Shown here: positions 32,897 to 44,361 of the stretch, one piece after another
Numbering within the stretch: the first letter of the stretch is position 1
Layout: every line of letters begins with the position of its first letter
Source: Cytospora piceicola
Lineage: Eukaryota > Ascomycota > Sordariomycetes > Diaporthales > Cytosporaceae
Direction of reading: 5' to 3'
DNA: 64,000 nucleotides
Assembly: GCA_023375675.1 (NCBI GenBank)
Contig: JALQBC010000040.1
Span: forward strand, 186,001-250,000
Position numbers and translations under genes: made by a program
The notes under the pieces: generated by a model
What the model saw: the letters and a program-made list of their open reading frames with translations, nothing else
Databases searched by the model: none
What the model was told of the DNA's origin: nothing

Positions 32897-34403
32897 TTAC
32901 AGGAGGAGCTCTGCGGTAAAGATACCTGTAGGGTCCCACTCCTTCTTCAAGGCCTTCAGCTTCTCCAGCCTGTTGACGCCTTTGTACCGGTATTCGATCG
33001 GATCCTCGCGGCCAACGTTGGTGTAGGAAATGTAGTCCTGCTCTTCAGAACCCTTACGCACAGAAGCTTGGGCCCTATTAGTAATGTCTTCGACAGTGCT
33101 GTGGTTTGCTTCACTCTTGTACCAGCTTGTCAAGTTCCTGTGTAATATTAGCTTAACCATCTCAAAGCCCATGTTTGAGGGGAACAATATGCTTACAGCC
33201 AGTGGTCGACATTCTCGAGGCCAAAGGAAGTATTGTTGGATCGATCTATCTTACAAGGCGTATTCCACTGGAACGAGAAAGCAGACATGACGGCGTCTGG
33301 ACAAGCAGACACAAGCTCTGAGTGGATTTTGATGAGGTCTTTCAGGTTCTCCGTGCTCCAGCCTGCCAAGCCGAGCTGGGCGAGGCGCTTGAAGTCGCCC
33401 TTTGCACAAAGATACTCCATTTGGTCGCTGTGCTTGTCAAAGGTGGAAGGCACCAGGGCCTGCATGATGGGCCCAAGTTCTGAGAGTGGCTGCAGTAGCT
33501 TGGCGGCCTCGTTGGCAGAAGCGAACACTTCCGGTGCAACCATCAAGACTTGATGCTTGAAGTCCGGTGGCGCCATCGCAACCAGGACATGGCCAGCTGT
33601 GATGTACTCCTTGTTCTCCAGGATGGATTGCAGCGCCGCGCTGACTGCATCGACCTGCTGCGGGGGGAACATGTACATGCCACACATCCGCTGACCCTGG
33701 TCGTTACCCAGGATAGAGTATGGGTAGGTTCGGATGGTCAGTTCCGTCACTAGGCCCAGGAACTGGCCGGCGCCGCGAATTCCCCACAAAAGGTCTGGGT
33801 GTTGCGTCTCAGACACTTCGACCAACTCGCCCTTGGCAGTGATAAGCTTCGCCGCAAGTATATTCTCAGCGGCGAACCCGACGAACGGTTTGTAGTGGGT
33901 AGTGCCGCCACCAATGGAATAAGGAATCACCCCCACCGTGTTCGCATTCCCGATTGCTAGCATGCATGTAAGTTGACACTCATCAAGCGAGGCTCTGGCC
34001 TTCCAGGAAACCTACCGGCGAGTTGCTTATGAGGATGCAATGCTAATTGAAGCTCCTTCATCAGTGTTCCACCCTTGACTGTGGCCTGGTTCTTCGCTGC
34101 ATAAACATCAACGCCTTTGTATCGGCTCAGATCAAGAATCACCCCATGCTGATCAATTGTGGAGTAGCGACTGTTCCCACCCGTCGCGAGAACGAAGGGG
34201 ATGGAGGCTTGCAATAGTGCTTGGACTGTCAGGACGATGTCGTTCTCAGTCGCCGGCTGAATGATTGCAGAGGGGACTTGCAGGCCATAGTCTGACCATC
34301 GTTGCAGAGATGATACAAAGTCGGGGGAAGTTTGATCAGAGAGGATCCGCGAGCCAGATGAGAGGGTGTTGCCAAGTGTAGAGAGAAGTTCAGGGCTAGC
34401 CAT
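32897..34403 (-). CDS. FAD-linked oxidoreductase (PCMH family), copy 2, lacking the covalent-flavin residues
   Basis: Exons 34403-34016, 33956-33197 and 33137-32897 (two 59-bp introns) give about 462 residues. The family layout is clear: IIQPATENDIVLTVQAL, VLATGGNSRYSTIDQHG, NANTVGVIPYSIGGGTTHY, LLWGIRGAGQFLGLVTELTI, and the C-terminal YKGVNRLEKLKALKKEWDPTGIF. No signal peptide is seen (MASPELLSTLGNTL), so a cytosolic enzyme is likely. The flavin-linking His (GGNSR in place of GGGHG) and Cys (IGNANTVG in place of GxCxxVG) are both absent, so FAD would be non-covalent. The C-terminus lacks the usual YxNY-H-D motif and has YISYTNVGRED, so the active site has diverged. The neighbouring copy 1 is a distant paralogue, not a recent duplicate. 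Confidence 0.85.
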
Positions 34404-35625
34404 GGTGCTGTTGGTCAGCGAAGGTTATCCGCGGGGTGTCCAGATGTCTTTGGGCTATCAGGTGGGTCCGACACAGAGCAGATCTACTGAGGTTTAAATG
34501 CTTTCTTTGCCCGGGACGTTGAGCCCCCGAGCGAGAATGTCTTCTCTGCCTGGAGCCTGAACATGGTTCCCCGCATCCGCAGGCTCGTCTGGATTCATCA
34601 GTCTGACTTGACCGTAGTGGGGTGGCATGTCAACGAAGTTTTGTGTTGCAGCACCCTCTTGCTCGGAACGCGAACCCTTGGGAAGCCAGGCAGGTGAGAC
34701 ATACTAGGTACCTAGGTATATCACGCAGTACATATGTGAGTTCTGGCGAGCTGATGAGCGCTCCAATAGTTTTCACAAGTTCTGATGCGAGATTGTGTAC
34801 GCTCTTTACCAACAGTTGTTAATTCGAATATGATATATAGAATGGACCGTTGGGATGGACCGTTGGGAACTAGCCATTATTGGCTGGGAAGTGGCCCGGC
34901 ACGCCCGGCTCCGCAGTGGGCTACCAGGGTACCTATGTAGGTAGTGTAGTGTGTACTACAAGGGGCACCGGTGGCAGCGGGGTGCGGGGGTTGCAATATG
35001 CTCGTTTCCATCATACCGTATTAGGCTTAACTCTAGATTGGCGAGTGGGGTCTGATACTAGTTAGCCGCTTTGCCGCACAGCCGCATTCAGCAACTAGCC
35101 GCGTTTAACGTCACTTGTCAAGATAAGATCCCTGGACTGTTGGCTGCAGCAGACCCATGCCTCTAGCCACTGAGTACCTGCAATGATACACTTCACCACC
35201 CCAAGGATTCTCATTTGGAATCATTGCGGAAGGCTCCAGATGCCGAATGTCAGTGCTTATCACCATCAGCATCGGCGCGCCTTGGACAGAACTAATAACC
35301 TTAGAATGTTGAAGCTATGTACATACTAGGCCGGGCAGCCTCAGAGAACTCCCGGGGTCGTTCATCCTGAACCCTCAATCGCCTAAGGCGGAGAGGAACA
35401 TTAGGTTACGTGTGGCTCTTGGTGCCAAGTTTTTGGCTGACACGCTCCAACCTCGCCCGACCGAGCATTACCATTAATCTCCCATGTGTGTCATACAACA
35501 CAAGACAATCCAGTTAAATCTTGTGGGCGCCAATCTATAATGCCGTATGTACTAGATTCACAATTATGACTCTCTACAGCGAATTCACAAACCCAAAACA
35601 TCAGCCCGTTCCTCTAGATCCAGTC
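34404..35625. other. Gene-free upstream region of FAD oxidoreductase copy 2
   Basis: This contains the promoter of copy 2 and the 3' flank of the receptor gene. A perfect TACCTAGGTA palindrome lies at 34709-34718. No gene is seen. Confidence 0.4.
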
Positions 35626-36973
35626 TCATACCTCTTGGTCGGCGCCGTGATCAACGTTGTAGCTGTTCAATACATGAATACTCTCTGGGAACATACTGAG
35701 GTGCTCCAATTCCGTCTGGCTACCTGCTTGAACGTTTGCTGTGGTTTTCCCATTGCGACTTTGGCTCATACGTGAGTAAGGTCCTGATGCCACGGAGCCC
35801 TTCGCGGGAGTCTTTCCGTTATTGCCAGGGGTATACTTCAGTGGTGTGCGGCCGTACGTAGAGTCGAGCTTCTTGGTGACGAAGCGGTCCCAAAGTGGTG
35901 AGATTGTTGGCACGCAACTGCAGAATATCAGGAGAAATGCTTCGGCCCCGGCCCACATCTCGATGTTGTAGCCAACCCCTGGTTCAAACTCATTAGCTGG
36001 GACTTTCCGAGAGCGCAAGGCCTGCATTTTCGAAGCGGCTGTCGTTGTTTTTGTTGTTGTTGTTGTTGTTGTTGTTGTGGCAATACTCACAAGTGAAATC
36101 CGCCTCTTGGGAGAGCTCTCTTTGGTACTGTATTTTTATTCCACCGCAAAACGCTGCTCTGCGAATTTGTTAGTAGTGATGGGGCCAAGCTGCTCCCCGA
36201 GAAATGAGTAGCAGAATTCTGAAGACTTACAATAGACCCAAACTCAGTGTCGCGGTCAATGCAATCTTTCTAGCCCGGTGCATCTTCAATTTGTAGATGA
36301 TGGTGGCCGGCAGCAGCGCCAACACAACATCACAAAAGACATTGTAGGCAATTTGGAAATAGTCGAAGTGCAGTACTATGTAAGAAGGCCAACACTTCGC
36401 TCCCACGATGCTGCTATCCCATAGAGCGCGTGATGGGCGGCATTGTGCAAAGGTGAGAGGAATGACCAAGACGTTGACGATGATGGCCGATACCATGATG
36501 AAGATGAGTATAGCCTTGCGAACGACCGACGTTGGCCCAATGAAACGTAGTGTCAGAAGTGCTACTGATGCTTTGGCCGTCGCAAAGACCAAGACGATCG
36601 GGCACTGGGAGATATATGACCATTCTGCGGCGTCCAAGATTTGCGAGGGGGTGAGATAATAGACATGGCGGCCACCGCCGTTGTGCACCATATAGGTAAA
36701 CAAACAAGTCCCGAGAATAAAGAACACCTGTAGTGATGCTCACTCAGTACTGCTCGGCTTGAATTTATCTTTCCTGAAGGTTCGTTTTGATTGTCTGTGA
36801 TTACGCACCTGTGCAACAAGAATCGTCCAGTCATCCCATCCAAAACCACGAACCTTGTAGCGAGCAAAGAACCGCAAGCTCACCATAGTGGTCGATACGA
36901 CTACCATAGCCCAAAAAACACCCAGCATTATCGGACCTCGGTCATTATCTGGTGGCAATGCAGCAGAAGACAT
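35626..36973 (-). CDS. Pth11-like seven-helix membrane protein (fungal rhodopsin-type domain)
   Basis: Exons 36973-36809, 36727-36231, 36158-36091 and 35978-35626 give about 360 residues. The helices and loops follow the fungal rhodopsin-domain (Pth11-related receptor) pattern: LGVFWAMVVVSTTMVSLRFFARY, GWDDWTILVAQ (the D-D-W motif after helix 2), a middle AEWSYISQCPIVLVFATAKASV region, FQIAYNVFCDVVLALLPATI, and a last helix AEAFLLIFCSCVPTISPLW. The cytosolic tail is Lys/Ser/Gly-rich. Exon 3 is only 68 bp; it restores LLAAFCGGIKIQYQR and ADFTWVGYNIEMW. The 112-bp third intron carries a (CAA)n repeat. Such proteins are candidate GPCR-like sensors, often near accessory metabolic genes. The ligand is unknown. 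Confidence 0.82.
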
Positions 36974-38421
36974 ATTATCTTCTGTTACGCGAAAACACAG
37001 GCAGAAAGAAGCTCGTACTCAACCCGTGGTGTACAACTGAGGTCGCTGAGGTAGGACAACGTTTCGATAGGCAGTAGAGAAACCCGAATGGCGGACACAC
37101 TTGAATTGCAGATGTGATAGCAACTAAAGGGACATCGGAAGAGACTGATACATGTAGAAATTTGGGCATGCGCGCGGTACCCACCAAGCTGGCTTTGAAT
37201 ACTGGGGCGTTGGAACTCTGGCTTTACTTCCGTATCTTCTGAGTCTTGAATTACCCCTTGGGGGCGAAGGATCGCAACCCGGTGAACAGTATCTGGTCGT
37301 TACATGGGTAGATCCCAACCACAAGTCAGTAACCTATACAGACTCATGCTTAAAGATTGGAGGTGTGGCAGAACTCTCCCGCGAACTGGCTGAAAGCTGT
37401 ACTCAGGCAGTTATACAAATCCGTCCATCTTGTCCGATGTCTCAGACATTGAGCCCACGCTGGTGGTGTAATAATAGCTGACTGGCGGAACGGGTGATCC
37501 GTGGACTAGGTACTCAGAGTCGTGCATACTTAGGTATGCACTCATTTGGCTCCCTGGTAAAGGGAAGGTCTAGATTGAAAAACCAAGGTAAGCGCACTGG
37601 CGTAACCCACTTGGCAATTAGAAAATGGTGTGATCATGTCCAAGGATGGAGGTGCAATTCGAGAGACGTGGTAAGAGAGCTCCACTACATACATACTGAT
37701 ATTATGTAGCCTTCAGCACCTGAGCAGGGAGTGGAGTGCTGCAGGGATATCATTCAATGTTGGGACTGGGGTGTTCAGGTGAATTGACAGCATCCTGCAA
37801 CCATCAATTACTCACCTGCCACTTTCAGTATCTGCTATTTCATGGTCTGTCAATAACACACACGATAAGTGACTGTACTTAGGTAGCAATATGCATGGTA
37901 GGCAGTAGAACCAACCGAAAGCTAGTCTCACCAGAGTTGGCATGGATCAGTCCTCACATGCACCATTTGCTGGCTCAGTTCATAGTGCTGCATGTGACGA
38001 GAGTCGGGGACTCGGGTACCACAGTCGACCGCCACAAGGATACTTGCTTATAACTGTAAGTCATCAATTCCATTGATACTGCGGTGAGAACCTGCAGAAG
38101 TCCCTTTGGCGCAATGAAAAAAATCCAACAAGGCGAGACCGTTACAGAACTTTGGGTCAGAACGATCCGGTTACTTCTGACCCTCTTGGGTTACACTCGT
38201 GCATGTAGGTAGCAGAAATGCTGGCCAACATTGAAAGGTGAAGGATGAACAAAATAACCATTGAAGCTCTGCACCGATGTGGTCCGAATGCTAGACGTAT
38301 CATGCTATAGTAACCCTAGTCTCGCAAGGTCTCCAATTCTGATGGCACCTCGAGTGCCTTATAAGCCCTTCTATGCCAACTTGAACACATCTTCACACCA
38401 AAGGGCAGCACCAGATTCCCT
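36974..38421. other. Gene-free stretch
   Basis: About 1.4 kb lie between the receptor gene start and the end of the small secreted peptide gene. Short frames such as 37494-37709 have no family or splice support. Confidence 0.4.
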
Positions 38422-38648
38422 CTAATCCTCCGCGTAGGTGTCAGGCCAGATGACTAGTGTGTCGGCATCCGGCTCCGGATAAACGACCATGTCGTCAGGA
38501 TATACGACAATGTTGTCGTTGTCGGCTGTCAAATGTTCAGTAAAAGATTACACATGCCCTGTTTCTCTTCAATGCTCTTACCATTATCCATAGGGAGGGC
38601 AATGCTGCCTATGGCCGCCGCCAGGATTATAAGCAAGGCAGTCTTCAT
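38422..38648 (-). CDS. Small secreted acidic peptide with three V-V/I-Y/W-P-D/E repeats; candidate RiPP precursor
   Basis: Exons 38648-38582 and 38525-38422 are joined over a 56-bp intron (GTAAGA...GACAG), encoding 56 residues. The N-terminus is a signal peptide (MKTALLIILAAAIGSIA), leaving about 39 residues. The mature part has no Lys or Arg and about a third Asp/Glu. It carries three tandem units: IVVYPDD, MVVYPEPD and LVIWPDTY. Aromatic residues in repeated short cores are the substrate feature of UstYa-type pathways, and a UstYa gene starts 530 bp away on the opposite strand. Against this reading, the kexin dibasic sites that separate cores in known dikaritin precursors are absent. Alternatives are a small secreted effector-like protein. 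I recognise no homologue. Confidence 0.6.
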
Positions 38649-39178
38649 GGATGCGATACGGAGGGCGTGTTGCTGGAGACGAAGAAACAGAGAGGAGACT
38701 CTGGAATGATGAAATAGTGGAAAGGCAAAGACAGTCGGCTTCAAGGCGCCTCATTTATGTGATAACAAGAAGATGTACCTTACTCTGAGCCATAAACATC
38801 TGAGCCCTCGGTCTTACATAGGCCGGAAATAATAGAAACATGCATGTACAGTTGCATCATCCTGAGGCTCCGGGACGACGTCTTTACCAATAGAATAACT
38901 TCCTCTCAAGCCTTCTAAGGTCGAATATGTCCGCTGGAATCTCCGCGCCACAGCCTGAATGATAAACCATGAATGCACCCTAGTCACATATACTTCGTCG
39001 AGTAACGAAAGATAAAGCAGTTCTCGATAGATTGGGACTTGCACACATCATCTTCCGGGTCTCGGCCTCTCCCTCCTTTCCGAACCGCAATATCTTCGTT
39101 CCTCGCAGCTTCCACTTTGCTAAGTTGCCTGAAGACGTAAACAAACACACGTCGCAATCCAGATATCAACCTTGGAAC
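38649..39178. promoter_or_regulatory. Shared divergent promoter region of the secreted peptide and UstYa copy 2
   Basis: The 530 bp lie between two divergent start codons, so both promoters must be inside it. No binding motif is assigned. Co-regulation is inferred from the head-to-head arrangement only. Confidence 0.45.
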
Positions 39179-40125
39179 ATGCCCACTTTCAATCAATCGC
39201 CCTCTTTCTGGAAGTCTACCACGTCGTCGAGAATGTCGCGCCAATCCTTGCTCAAATTTTGGAAATCAGACAATGACTTGTATGATTCTCTGTTGAAAGA
39301 GGAGCACAGTGATGATGGTAGTCTCTCAGATCCTCATCAGAAACGACCGTTTCGTAGTCGTTGGTTGTGCACTGTCCTCGGCCACATAACCCTTATCATA
39401 CTGTATACGATCCTTTATGTCATCTTCATCCGTACAGCCAGGATCGAGTCAGCACCTAGGAAGGATGGTAAGTAATTTTTCTCCCTTTCTTGATTAATAC
39501 CGCTGCCCCCGAGAGCCCTGGAGTGCGCAGATGTCCAGTTCTGATGTGCGCCAAATCAGCTTTCCCCGGACTCGTGGTCGAGTATGAGTTCAAAAAGTAC
39601 GACTTTTTTCCAAACAGCAGCTACATTGGAGGGCCTGGCCCTGAGAACGAGAAGGCGTGGCACGATCTGATGGATAGCATGGCTATACGTGTAACAGCCG
39701 AAGAGCTTGCCGTACACGACCAGCAATCTGTGCCACTTCCGAATGGCGGGTACCTCGCATGGCTAGGCGTGTTTCACGAAATTCACTGCGTGAAGCTTCT
39801 CCGACACTGGAGTTGGCGTGATCACTATCCTGAGTTTGCCAATCTGTCTGCCTTCGAAATGGCACACAATATGGTTCATATCGACCACTGCCTCGAGATT
39901 TTGCGCAGTTCTGCTCTTTGTCGCGCCGACACCGAGGCTCTCTCTGTCTTCAAATGGAACGAAAAGAGCCCGAATCCTATTTTCAATACAAAAAGGATTG
40001 ACCACAGCTGTGTCAATTGGGACTCTTTGATGGGATCATCATATGTGGACCGTGTTGTTACGAAGGATGAGCTTGACCTCTTGGTCAACCCGCTTCTTGA
40101 GGATGATGCTGAGCATCATGAGTAA
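39179..40125 (+). CDS. UstYa-family (DUF3328) protein, copy 2
   Basis: Exons 39179-39467 and 39539-40125 (71-bp intron) give about 291 residues. A cytosolic N-terminus rich in Ser and Lys (WKSTTSSRMSRQSLLKFWKS) is followed by one membrane segment (about residues 63-84, LCTVLGHITLIILYTILYVI). The lumenal DUF3328 body has YEFKKYDF, then NEKAWHDLM, the first HxxHC motif in FHEIHCVKLLRHW, and the second in HIDHCLEILR, with a Cys-containing end (DHSCVNW). This is the textbook order of UstYa/UstYb proteins, which oxidatively cross-link or modify peptide side chains. The acceptor at 39538 is chosen over one at 39530, which would give a stop. It is divergently paired with the small secreted peptide gene. 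Confidence 0.88.
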
Positions 40126-41027
40126 CAAGAAGTTACAGAGCAAATGGTCTTGAATGGCCCAGAAAGCTGGTCTGCTTGAAGTGGCACGCGCGCGGGCACT
40201 GACGGCACCTGGGCAGTCACTCTTGTGACGAGCTCCGTATAGTGGAGAGGATCCTTGATTAAAATTCCATATTATTCAAGATAAGATGGATGGGTTAACG
40301 TTTGCAACCACTGCTGTTTGATTTAAAAAATGTATATAGTCAGGTACTCAAAAGACATCGACAATTGCTCAAATCTCGATGACCAGAGTGTGATGAGTGT
40401 AAAGAACTGTAGACCACGCCAGATTAGAATTAAAGCTTAAGTACGAAAACGGAACCCAGCAAAAAGAATACGGGACTTCCAAAACTCCGAGTCCAAATGT
40501 AGGCATCTGCTACTCTAGATGAGGTCCATACTTAAAAGCCACACGCAATCTTAAGCGGATACCACATGTCAGGATAGGAAAGATACCTATGTAAGTATGT
40601 AGGGCTGACAGTCGATTAGCCCATAAGCCAGGGTTGAGGTCATATAGCCAATACAGCCCCCCGCCACGCCGTAACAACCCAGCAGAAATCGGTATATTTC
40701 GTATAGTGGGCAGTATGAATAGTAACAGCGGTAGTATAAATAGTGATTCCTACTCTCTAATGTTCGTATCAGAGGGAGTTAGCCAAGGGGAAAGGAAATA
40801 GTGACTTAGCTGCAGTAGTTAGTTGGCCCACGGGTTTCATGTGTACCCTAGGGTAAACCAGCCCCCAACAAAGGACATTAACATTCTTGCAGACCATATA
40901 ATTATTCTTTCCAGCCCTCCTTCCTCACTCGTTTTATAATTAAGCTTAGTACTTCCCGTCAGCAGCGACTCAAGCCGATCATCTCCAAAAAAAGAAAAAC
41001 AAGTGCAACATTCACCGACTCGAGAAC
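40126..41027. other. Intergenic
   Basis: This separates UstYa copy 2 from the SDR pseudogene. It is AT-rich in part and shows no gene. Confidence 0.4.
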
Positions 41028-41792
41028 ATGGCAACGGAACATAACACTACGCCCGAGAAGCCGATAAGCTTCCCTCGTTTCTTCTACCTGCAATGTCTCT
41101 ACAAGCCTCGTGAATTCCAAGGCTTTGACCTCGCAGGCAAAACTACAGTCGTAACAGGTGCAAATTCTGGAGTAAGATTTGAAACCTGCCGCTAACTCCT
41201 CGACTTAGGCTTAAGCAAGTTAATTCTCGCCGTGCGGAATAAGGACAAGGGAAAGGAGGCTGTTTCAAAGCTACAGCTCGGCCGAAATCTTCCAGCAGAA
41301 ACTATCGAGGTGTGGTTGCTGGATCACTCCTCATACGACTCTGTCGTTGCTTTCTGGGAAAGAACCAGGACCCTCGAGCGGTTGGACTTTGTGAATCTCA
41401 ATGCTGGAACTGCACTGGGCAAGCGCGTCTTCAACGAGAATACAGGACATGACGAGATCGTTCAGGTCAATTACCTCTCGACTGCCCTCCTGGCGATCTT
41501 GCTAGACAAGCCGTCGAGCTGGCCTGCGAAGATAACCTTCACCACGTCGGACCTGCCAGCATTTACCAAGTTCCAGGAGAAGGCGGGGTCACCCTTGTTG
41601 AAGGAACTTGACAAGCCCGGCGAGCTGGATTTGATGGGTCGTATGGTGGTATCCAAAATCTTCTGTGCCAGTTCTTCATCGTCAAGTTGGCAGAGCATGT
41701 CTCCCTCTACTGCTGTTATCAACGCAGCTTCTCCTATTGGGATTAGTGACTCCGTGATACTAGAGATCACGACACCTTCTCCGGTGCAATGA
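41028..41792 (+). pseudogene. Decayed short-chain dehydrogenase
   Basis: The start reads MATEHNTTPEKPISFPRFF and reaches the Rossmann motif TVVTGANSG. An in-frame TAA then occurs at 41193-41195, where the family has Gln (ETCR-stop-LLDLGLSKLILAVRN). The GxxxGxG motif has Arg for Gly, the usual catalytic Tyr four residues before the Lys in VVSK is Met, and the frame slips and returns between about 41660 and 41710 (a Ser-run hides QFFIVKLAEHV in the next frame). The C-terminal third is missing: homology ends near PIGISDS. Three of the changes fit C-to-T/G-to-A or short slippage. The minus-strand hydrolase ends 33 bp downstream, so the 3' end was probably lost by deletion. Confidence 0.75.
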
Positions 41793-41825
41793 ACAGGTTC
41801 ATGATGAATTACAATCATCAAGCCC

Positions 41826-43034
41826 CTACCCATCGAAATCCTGGGTTGTCTCCCGACCCTGTGTAAGAAACTCGCCAACGACCTTCAGAATCTTCTCCTT
41901 CAGCCCCCCACTTTCAAGATGGCACATATGACCAGCATTGGCAAATGTGATCCAACGCACGCGAGGTATCAGCTCGAAAAAGGGCACCTGAGCGATGTCG
42001 TGCGATGTGTCGTACTCCCCATTATAAACAAGGGTTGGGGCCGTGATCTGGGGGAGGTATGGGATGCTACTCCAACCCAACATCGATCCATTCTGGACGT
42101 GGATCGATGGGCCGGTCCTGGAGAAAACTGATTAGCATTTGGTAAACCTTCTTCTGAGAGGGCAGTGATGTTCGGTGGAGAAGCGGTTAATGGATAGGGT
42201 AGTGGATCAATGCAGACCTCGGGACGAAGAGAAGATGTCAATAATACGGGAAGATGCCTCAATATGAACGTACAGCGTGATGGGTAACAACCAGTCAAAG
42301 TATACATGAGTAGGACTAAGGGATCACGGAAGAAATGCAACAACTTACATAGTCCCATAAACCGTCTTGTCCTCGCTCATATTCTTGAAATCCGGCATAA
42401 GCAGTTCTGGCAAAGGGTCATCTCTGCATGCAAACGTCTTGTTGAAGACCATCAATGCCTCCCGATAAGCCGGATTGTCGAGTTGACCCTTCTCCTCATA
42501 CTCCTCGAGCACTCGCAACGTCTCGGACGGAAGCTCCTGCCTTCGTAGTTGAATGCTCCGGACCGAAAGATCCTTACTTGCCAGCCCACTGGCGAGTATG
42601 AGCCTCTGAAGGCCCCGTGGCCGAGTAGCAGCGAAGGATGCACCGAACATACCACCCCAGCTGTGACCCAGAAAGTGGAAGCCAGGACCGTCGCGCAGGT
42701 GAAGAGCGTCGAGCAGGTTGTTCAGCTCTGCAATGAACAAGGCTTCATGCCAGAATATTTTATCTCCTGCCGTTTGGGGGAGATGGGTCGATGCACCACA
42801 GCCGATCTGGTCATAGAAGACAACAGGGAGGCCGTACTGCGGCCAAAGTTCCGCGAAGGAGAGTAGGTACTCATGGCCGGCGCCAGGGCCGCCGTGGGCT
42901 ATCACAACAGCCGGCACACCACTGGAGAGGTCCCCAAATATTTTGTAGTATGTAGAGCAGAGCAAGTCATGTCCCAGCTCTTGAGGAGTCTGAAATGGGA
43001 TCTTGCCCTCCTTTGTTGGAATTTGTTCCGTCAT
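41826..43034 (-). CDS. Prolyl-aminopeptidase-like alpha/beta hydrolase (S33 family)
   Basis: Exons 43034-42349 and 42117-41826 give about 325 residues. S33 marks are strong: VVIAHGGPGAGHEYL (oxyanion HGGPG), VVFYDQIGCGAS, the nucleophile elbow FLGHSWGG, NGEYD near the acidic residue, and the late catalytic His in FANAGHMCHLE. The family removes N-terminal proline or other residues, or cleaves small esters and amides. The 231-bp intron is longer than its neighbours' introns but its splice (AT+G) restores TMTGPSIHVQNGSM. The ATG at 43034 is used; the open frame further upstream has only a GTG start. Beside two UstYa genes and a Pro-containing repeat peptide it could trim the peptide, but that is inference. 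Confidence 0.85.
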
Positions 43035-44361
43035 GGCTGCGAACGATGAGAGAGTTAGGAAACACAACCAGAAAGGTGGGTAAGATATGTGCACAGCAGC
43101 GCCCACAGCACAAAAGTATTGCCAGATTCAAGCCGAGTCTCCCCATCCGTGAGATAATGCGCAATTGGCTCCACGTGCCACATCCTGTCACCAACATTAC
43201 TAGATAATGCACATGTCCAACAACCCTGTCCCAACATGCCACCGATGCTATACTCCATTCGTCATAACCAAAACATGCAATATACCAACCCGGTAGAGAC
43301 ATGTTTTATATATACATACAGTCCTGACAGTTTGTTATTCCGCTATCTAAAAAAGAAACATTTTCAACGTTTTCATACTCAGCTTTCTATTACGGGCAGA
43401 CGCCTGTATATCCTAAGGGTTTCGGGTTCGGGTTCGGGTTCGGGTCCGGGTAAGGTGAAAGGGTGCACTTTTTCTGAATTTCTTCATAAATTCTAAGGTA
43501 CCTAGGTATAGTAGTAATGTTTCGGAAGGCTATTTCACAAGTTTCACACAAAAAGCAAAACAAAGAGAAACAACGCGGCCTTCCCTATAACCCGACCCTA
43601 AAATGAAGTATATAATGGCTTCGATAACCGAAAATCATCAGTCGAGTTTCTATCTGAGGATAAACAGACAGATGACAGGGAGGTTACCGAGGTAATTGGT
43701 GAAACTGCTTACAACCATATATGCATGTGCCCGACTCCAAGCCGCGCAGAGACCCTGTGTAGTAACCAATGAATGTTTTTAAGCCTGTTGGAAGGTGTTT
43801 GCCCACTGCACAAATATAGTTGTGACCCCATCATAGGCAGGTACAAAACCCCTGGCCGATATGCTACTCGCTGTGCTCTCATTACTGTTCAATCTGTAGT
43901 AGACCTATATTATTAGCCCATAATCAAACAGAATGGTTAAACACAGTGTGATCTCATAATGATTGACTCATAATACTGCTGATTGAAACCTAGGGAGGGG
44001 CCTACAGGATGAATATTAATATAACCAAGGCGCTCTACATATCCTTCCTAACCCCTTGAAACTTTAGGAAGTGCAGCCTAAATTTGTACATGTCCTATAA
44101 TAGCTCCCTGTAGCGCACGTCTTGCTAATCTATTTGCTATATGTTATATACCGAAAAGGGGGGAGGGGCTCCCTTACTGAAGATCTGCTACCCGAAGCAA
44201 GTGTACTTACGTTATATATGAATTTATTCGATATGTGGGTACGCAAATTCCGGGGTGATCACTGTATAAGTTTTCCCGGAGCCTCCCAACGAATGATAAA
44301 TCTGGAGACACACATGATCGCACTCACGTAGCCATCGCTCCTGAATTAAGCACCCGCCAAA
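43035..44361. other. Gene-free region with a hexamer repeat
   Basis: This is the divergent intergenic space between the prolyl-aminopeptidase-like gene and the esterase gene. It holds a GGGTTC tandem tract (43418-43450) and a perfect TACCTAGGTA palindrome at 43499-43508. No gene is seen. Confidence 0.45.
43418..43450. repeat. (GGGTTC)n tandem repeat
   Basis: Four or five GGGTTC units occur, the last with a single change (GGGTCC). The unit differs from the usual fungal telomere repeat TTAGGG, so it is recorded as a simple repeat. Confidence 0.8.

Noticed and set aside
41176..41212. Intron removing the stop in the 41-kb SDR
   Set aside because: A GTAAGA...TTAG stretch exists, but it is only about 37 bp, would delete conserved Rossmann residues, and leads straight into another stop.
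43035..43106. Upstream extension of the prolyl-aminopeptidase-like gene
   Set aside because: It starts at GTG; the ATG at 43034 gives the normal N-terminus for the family.
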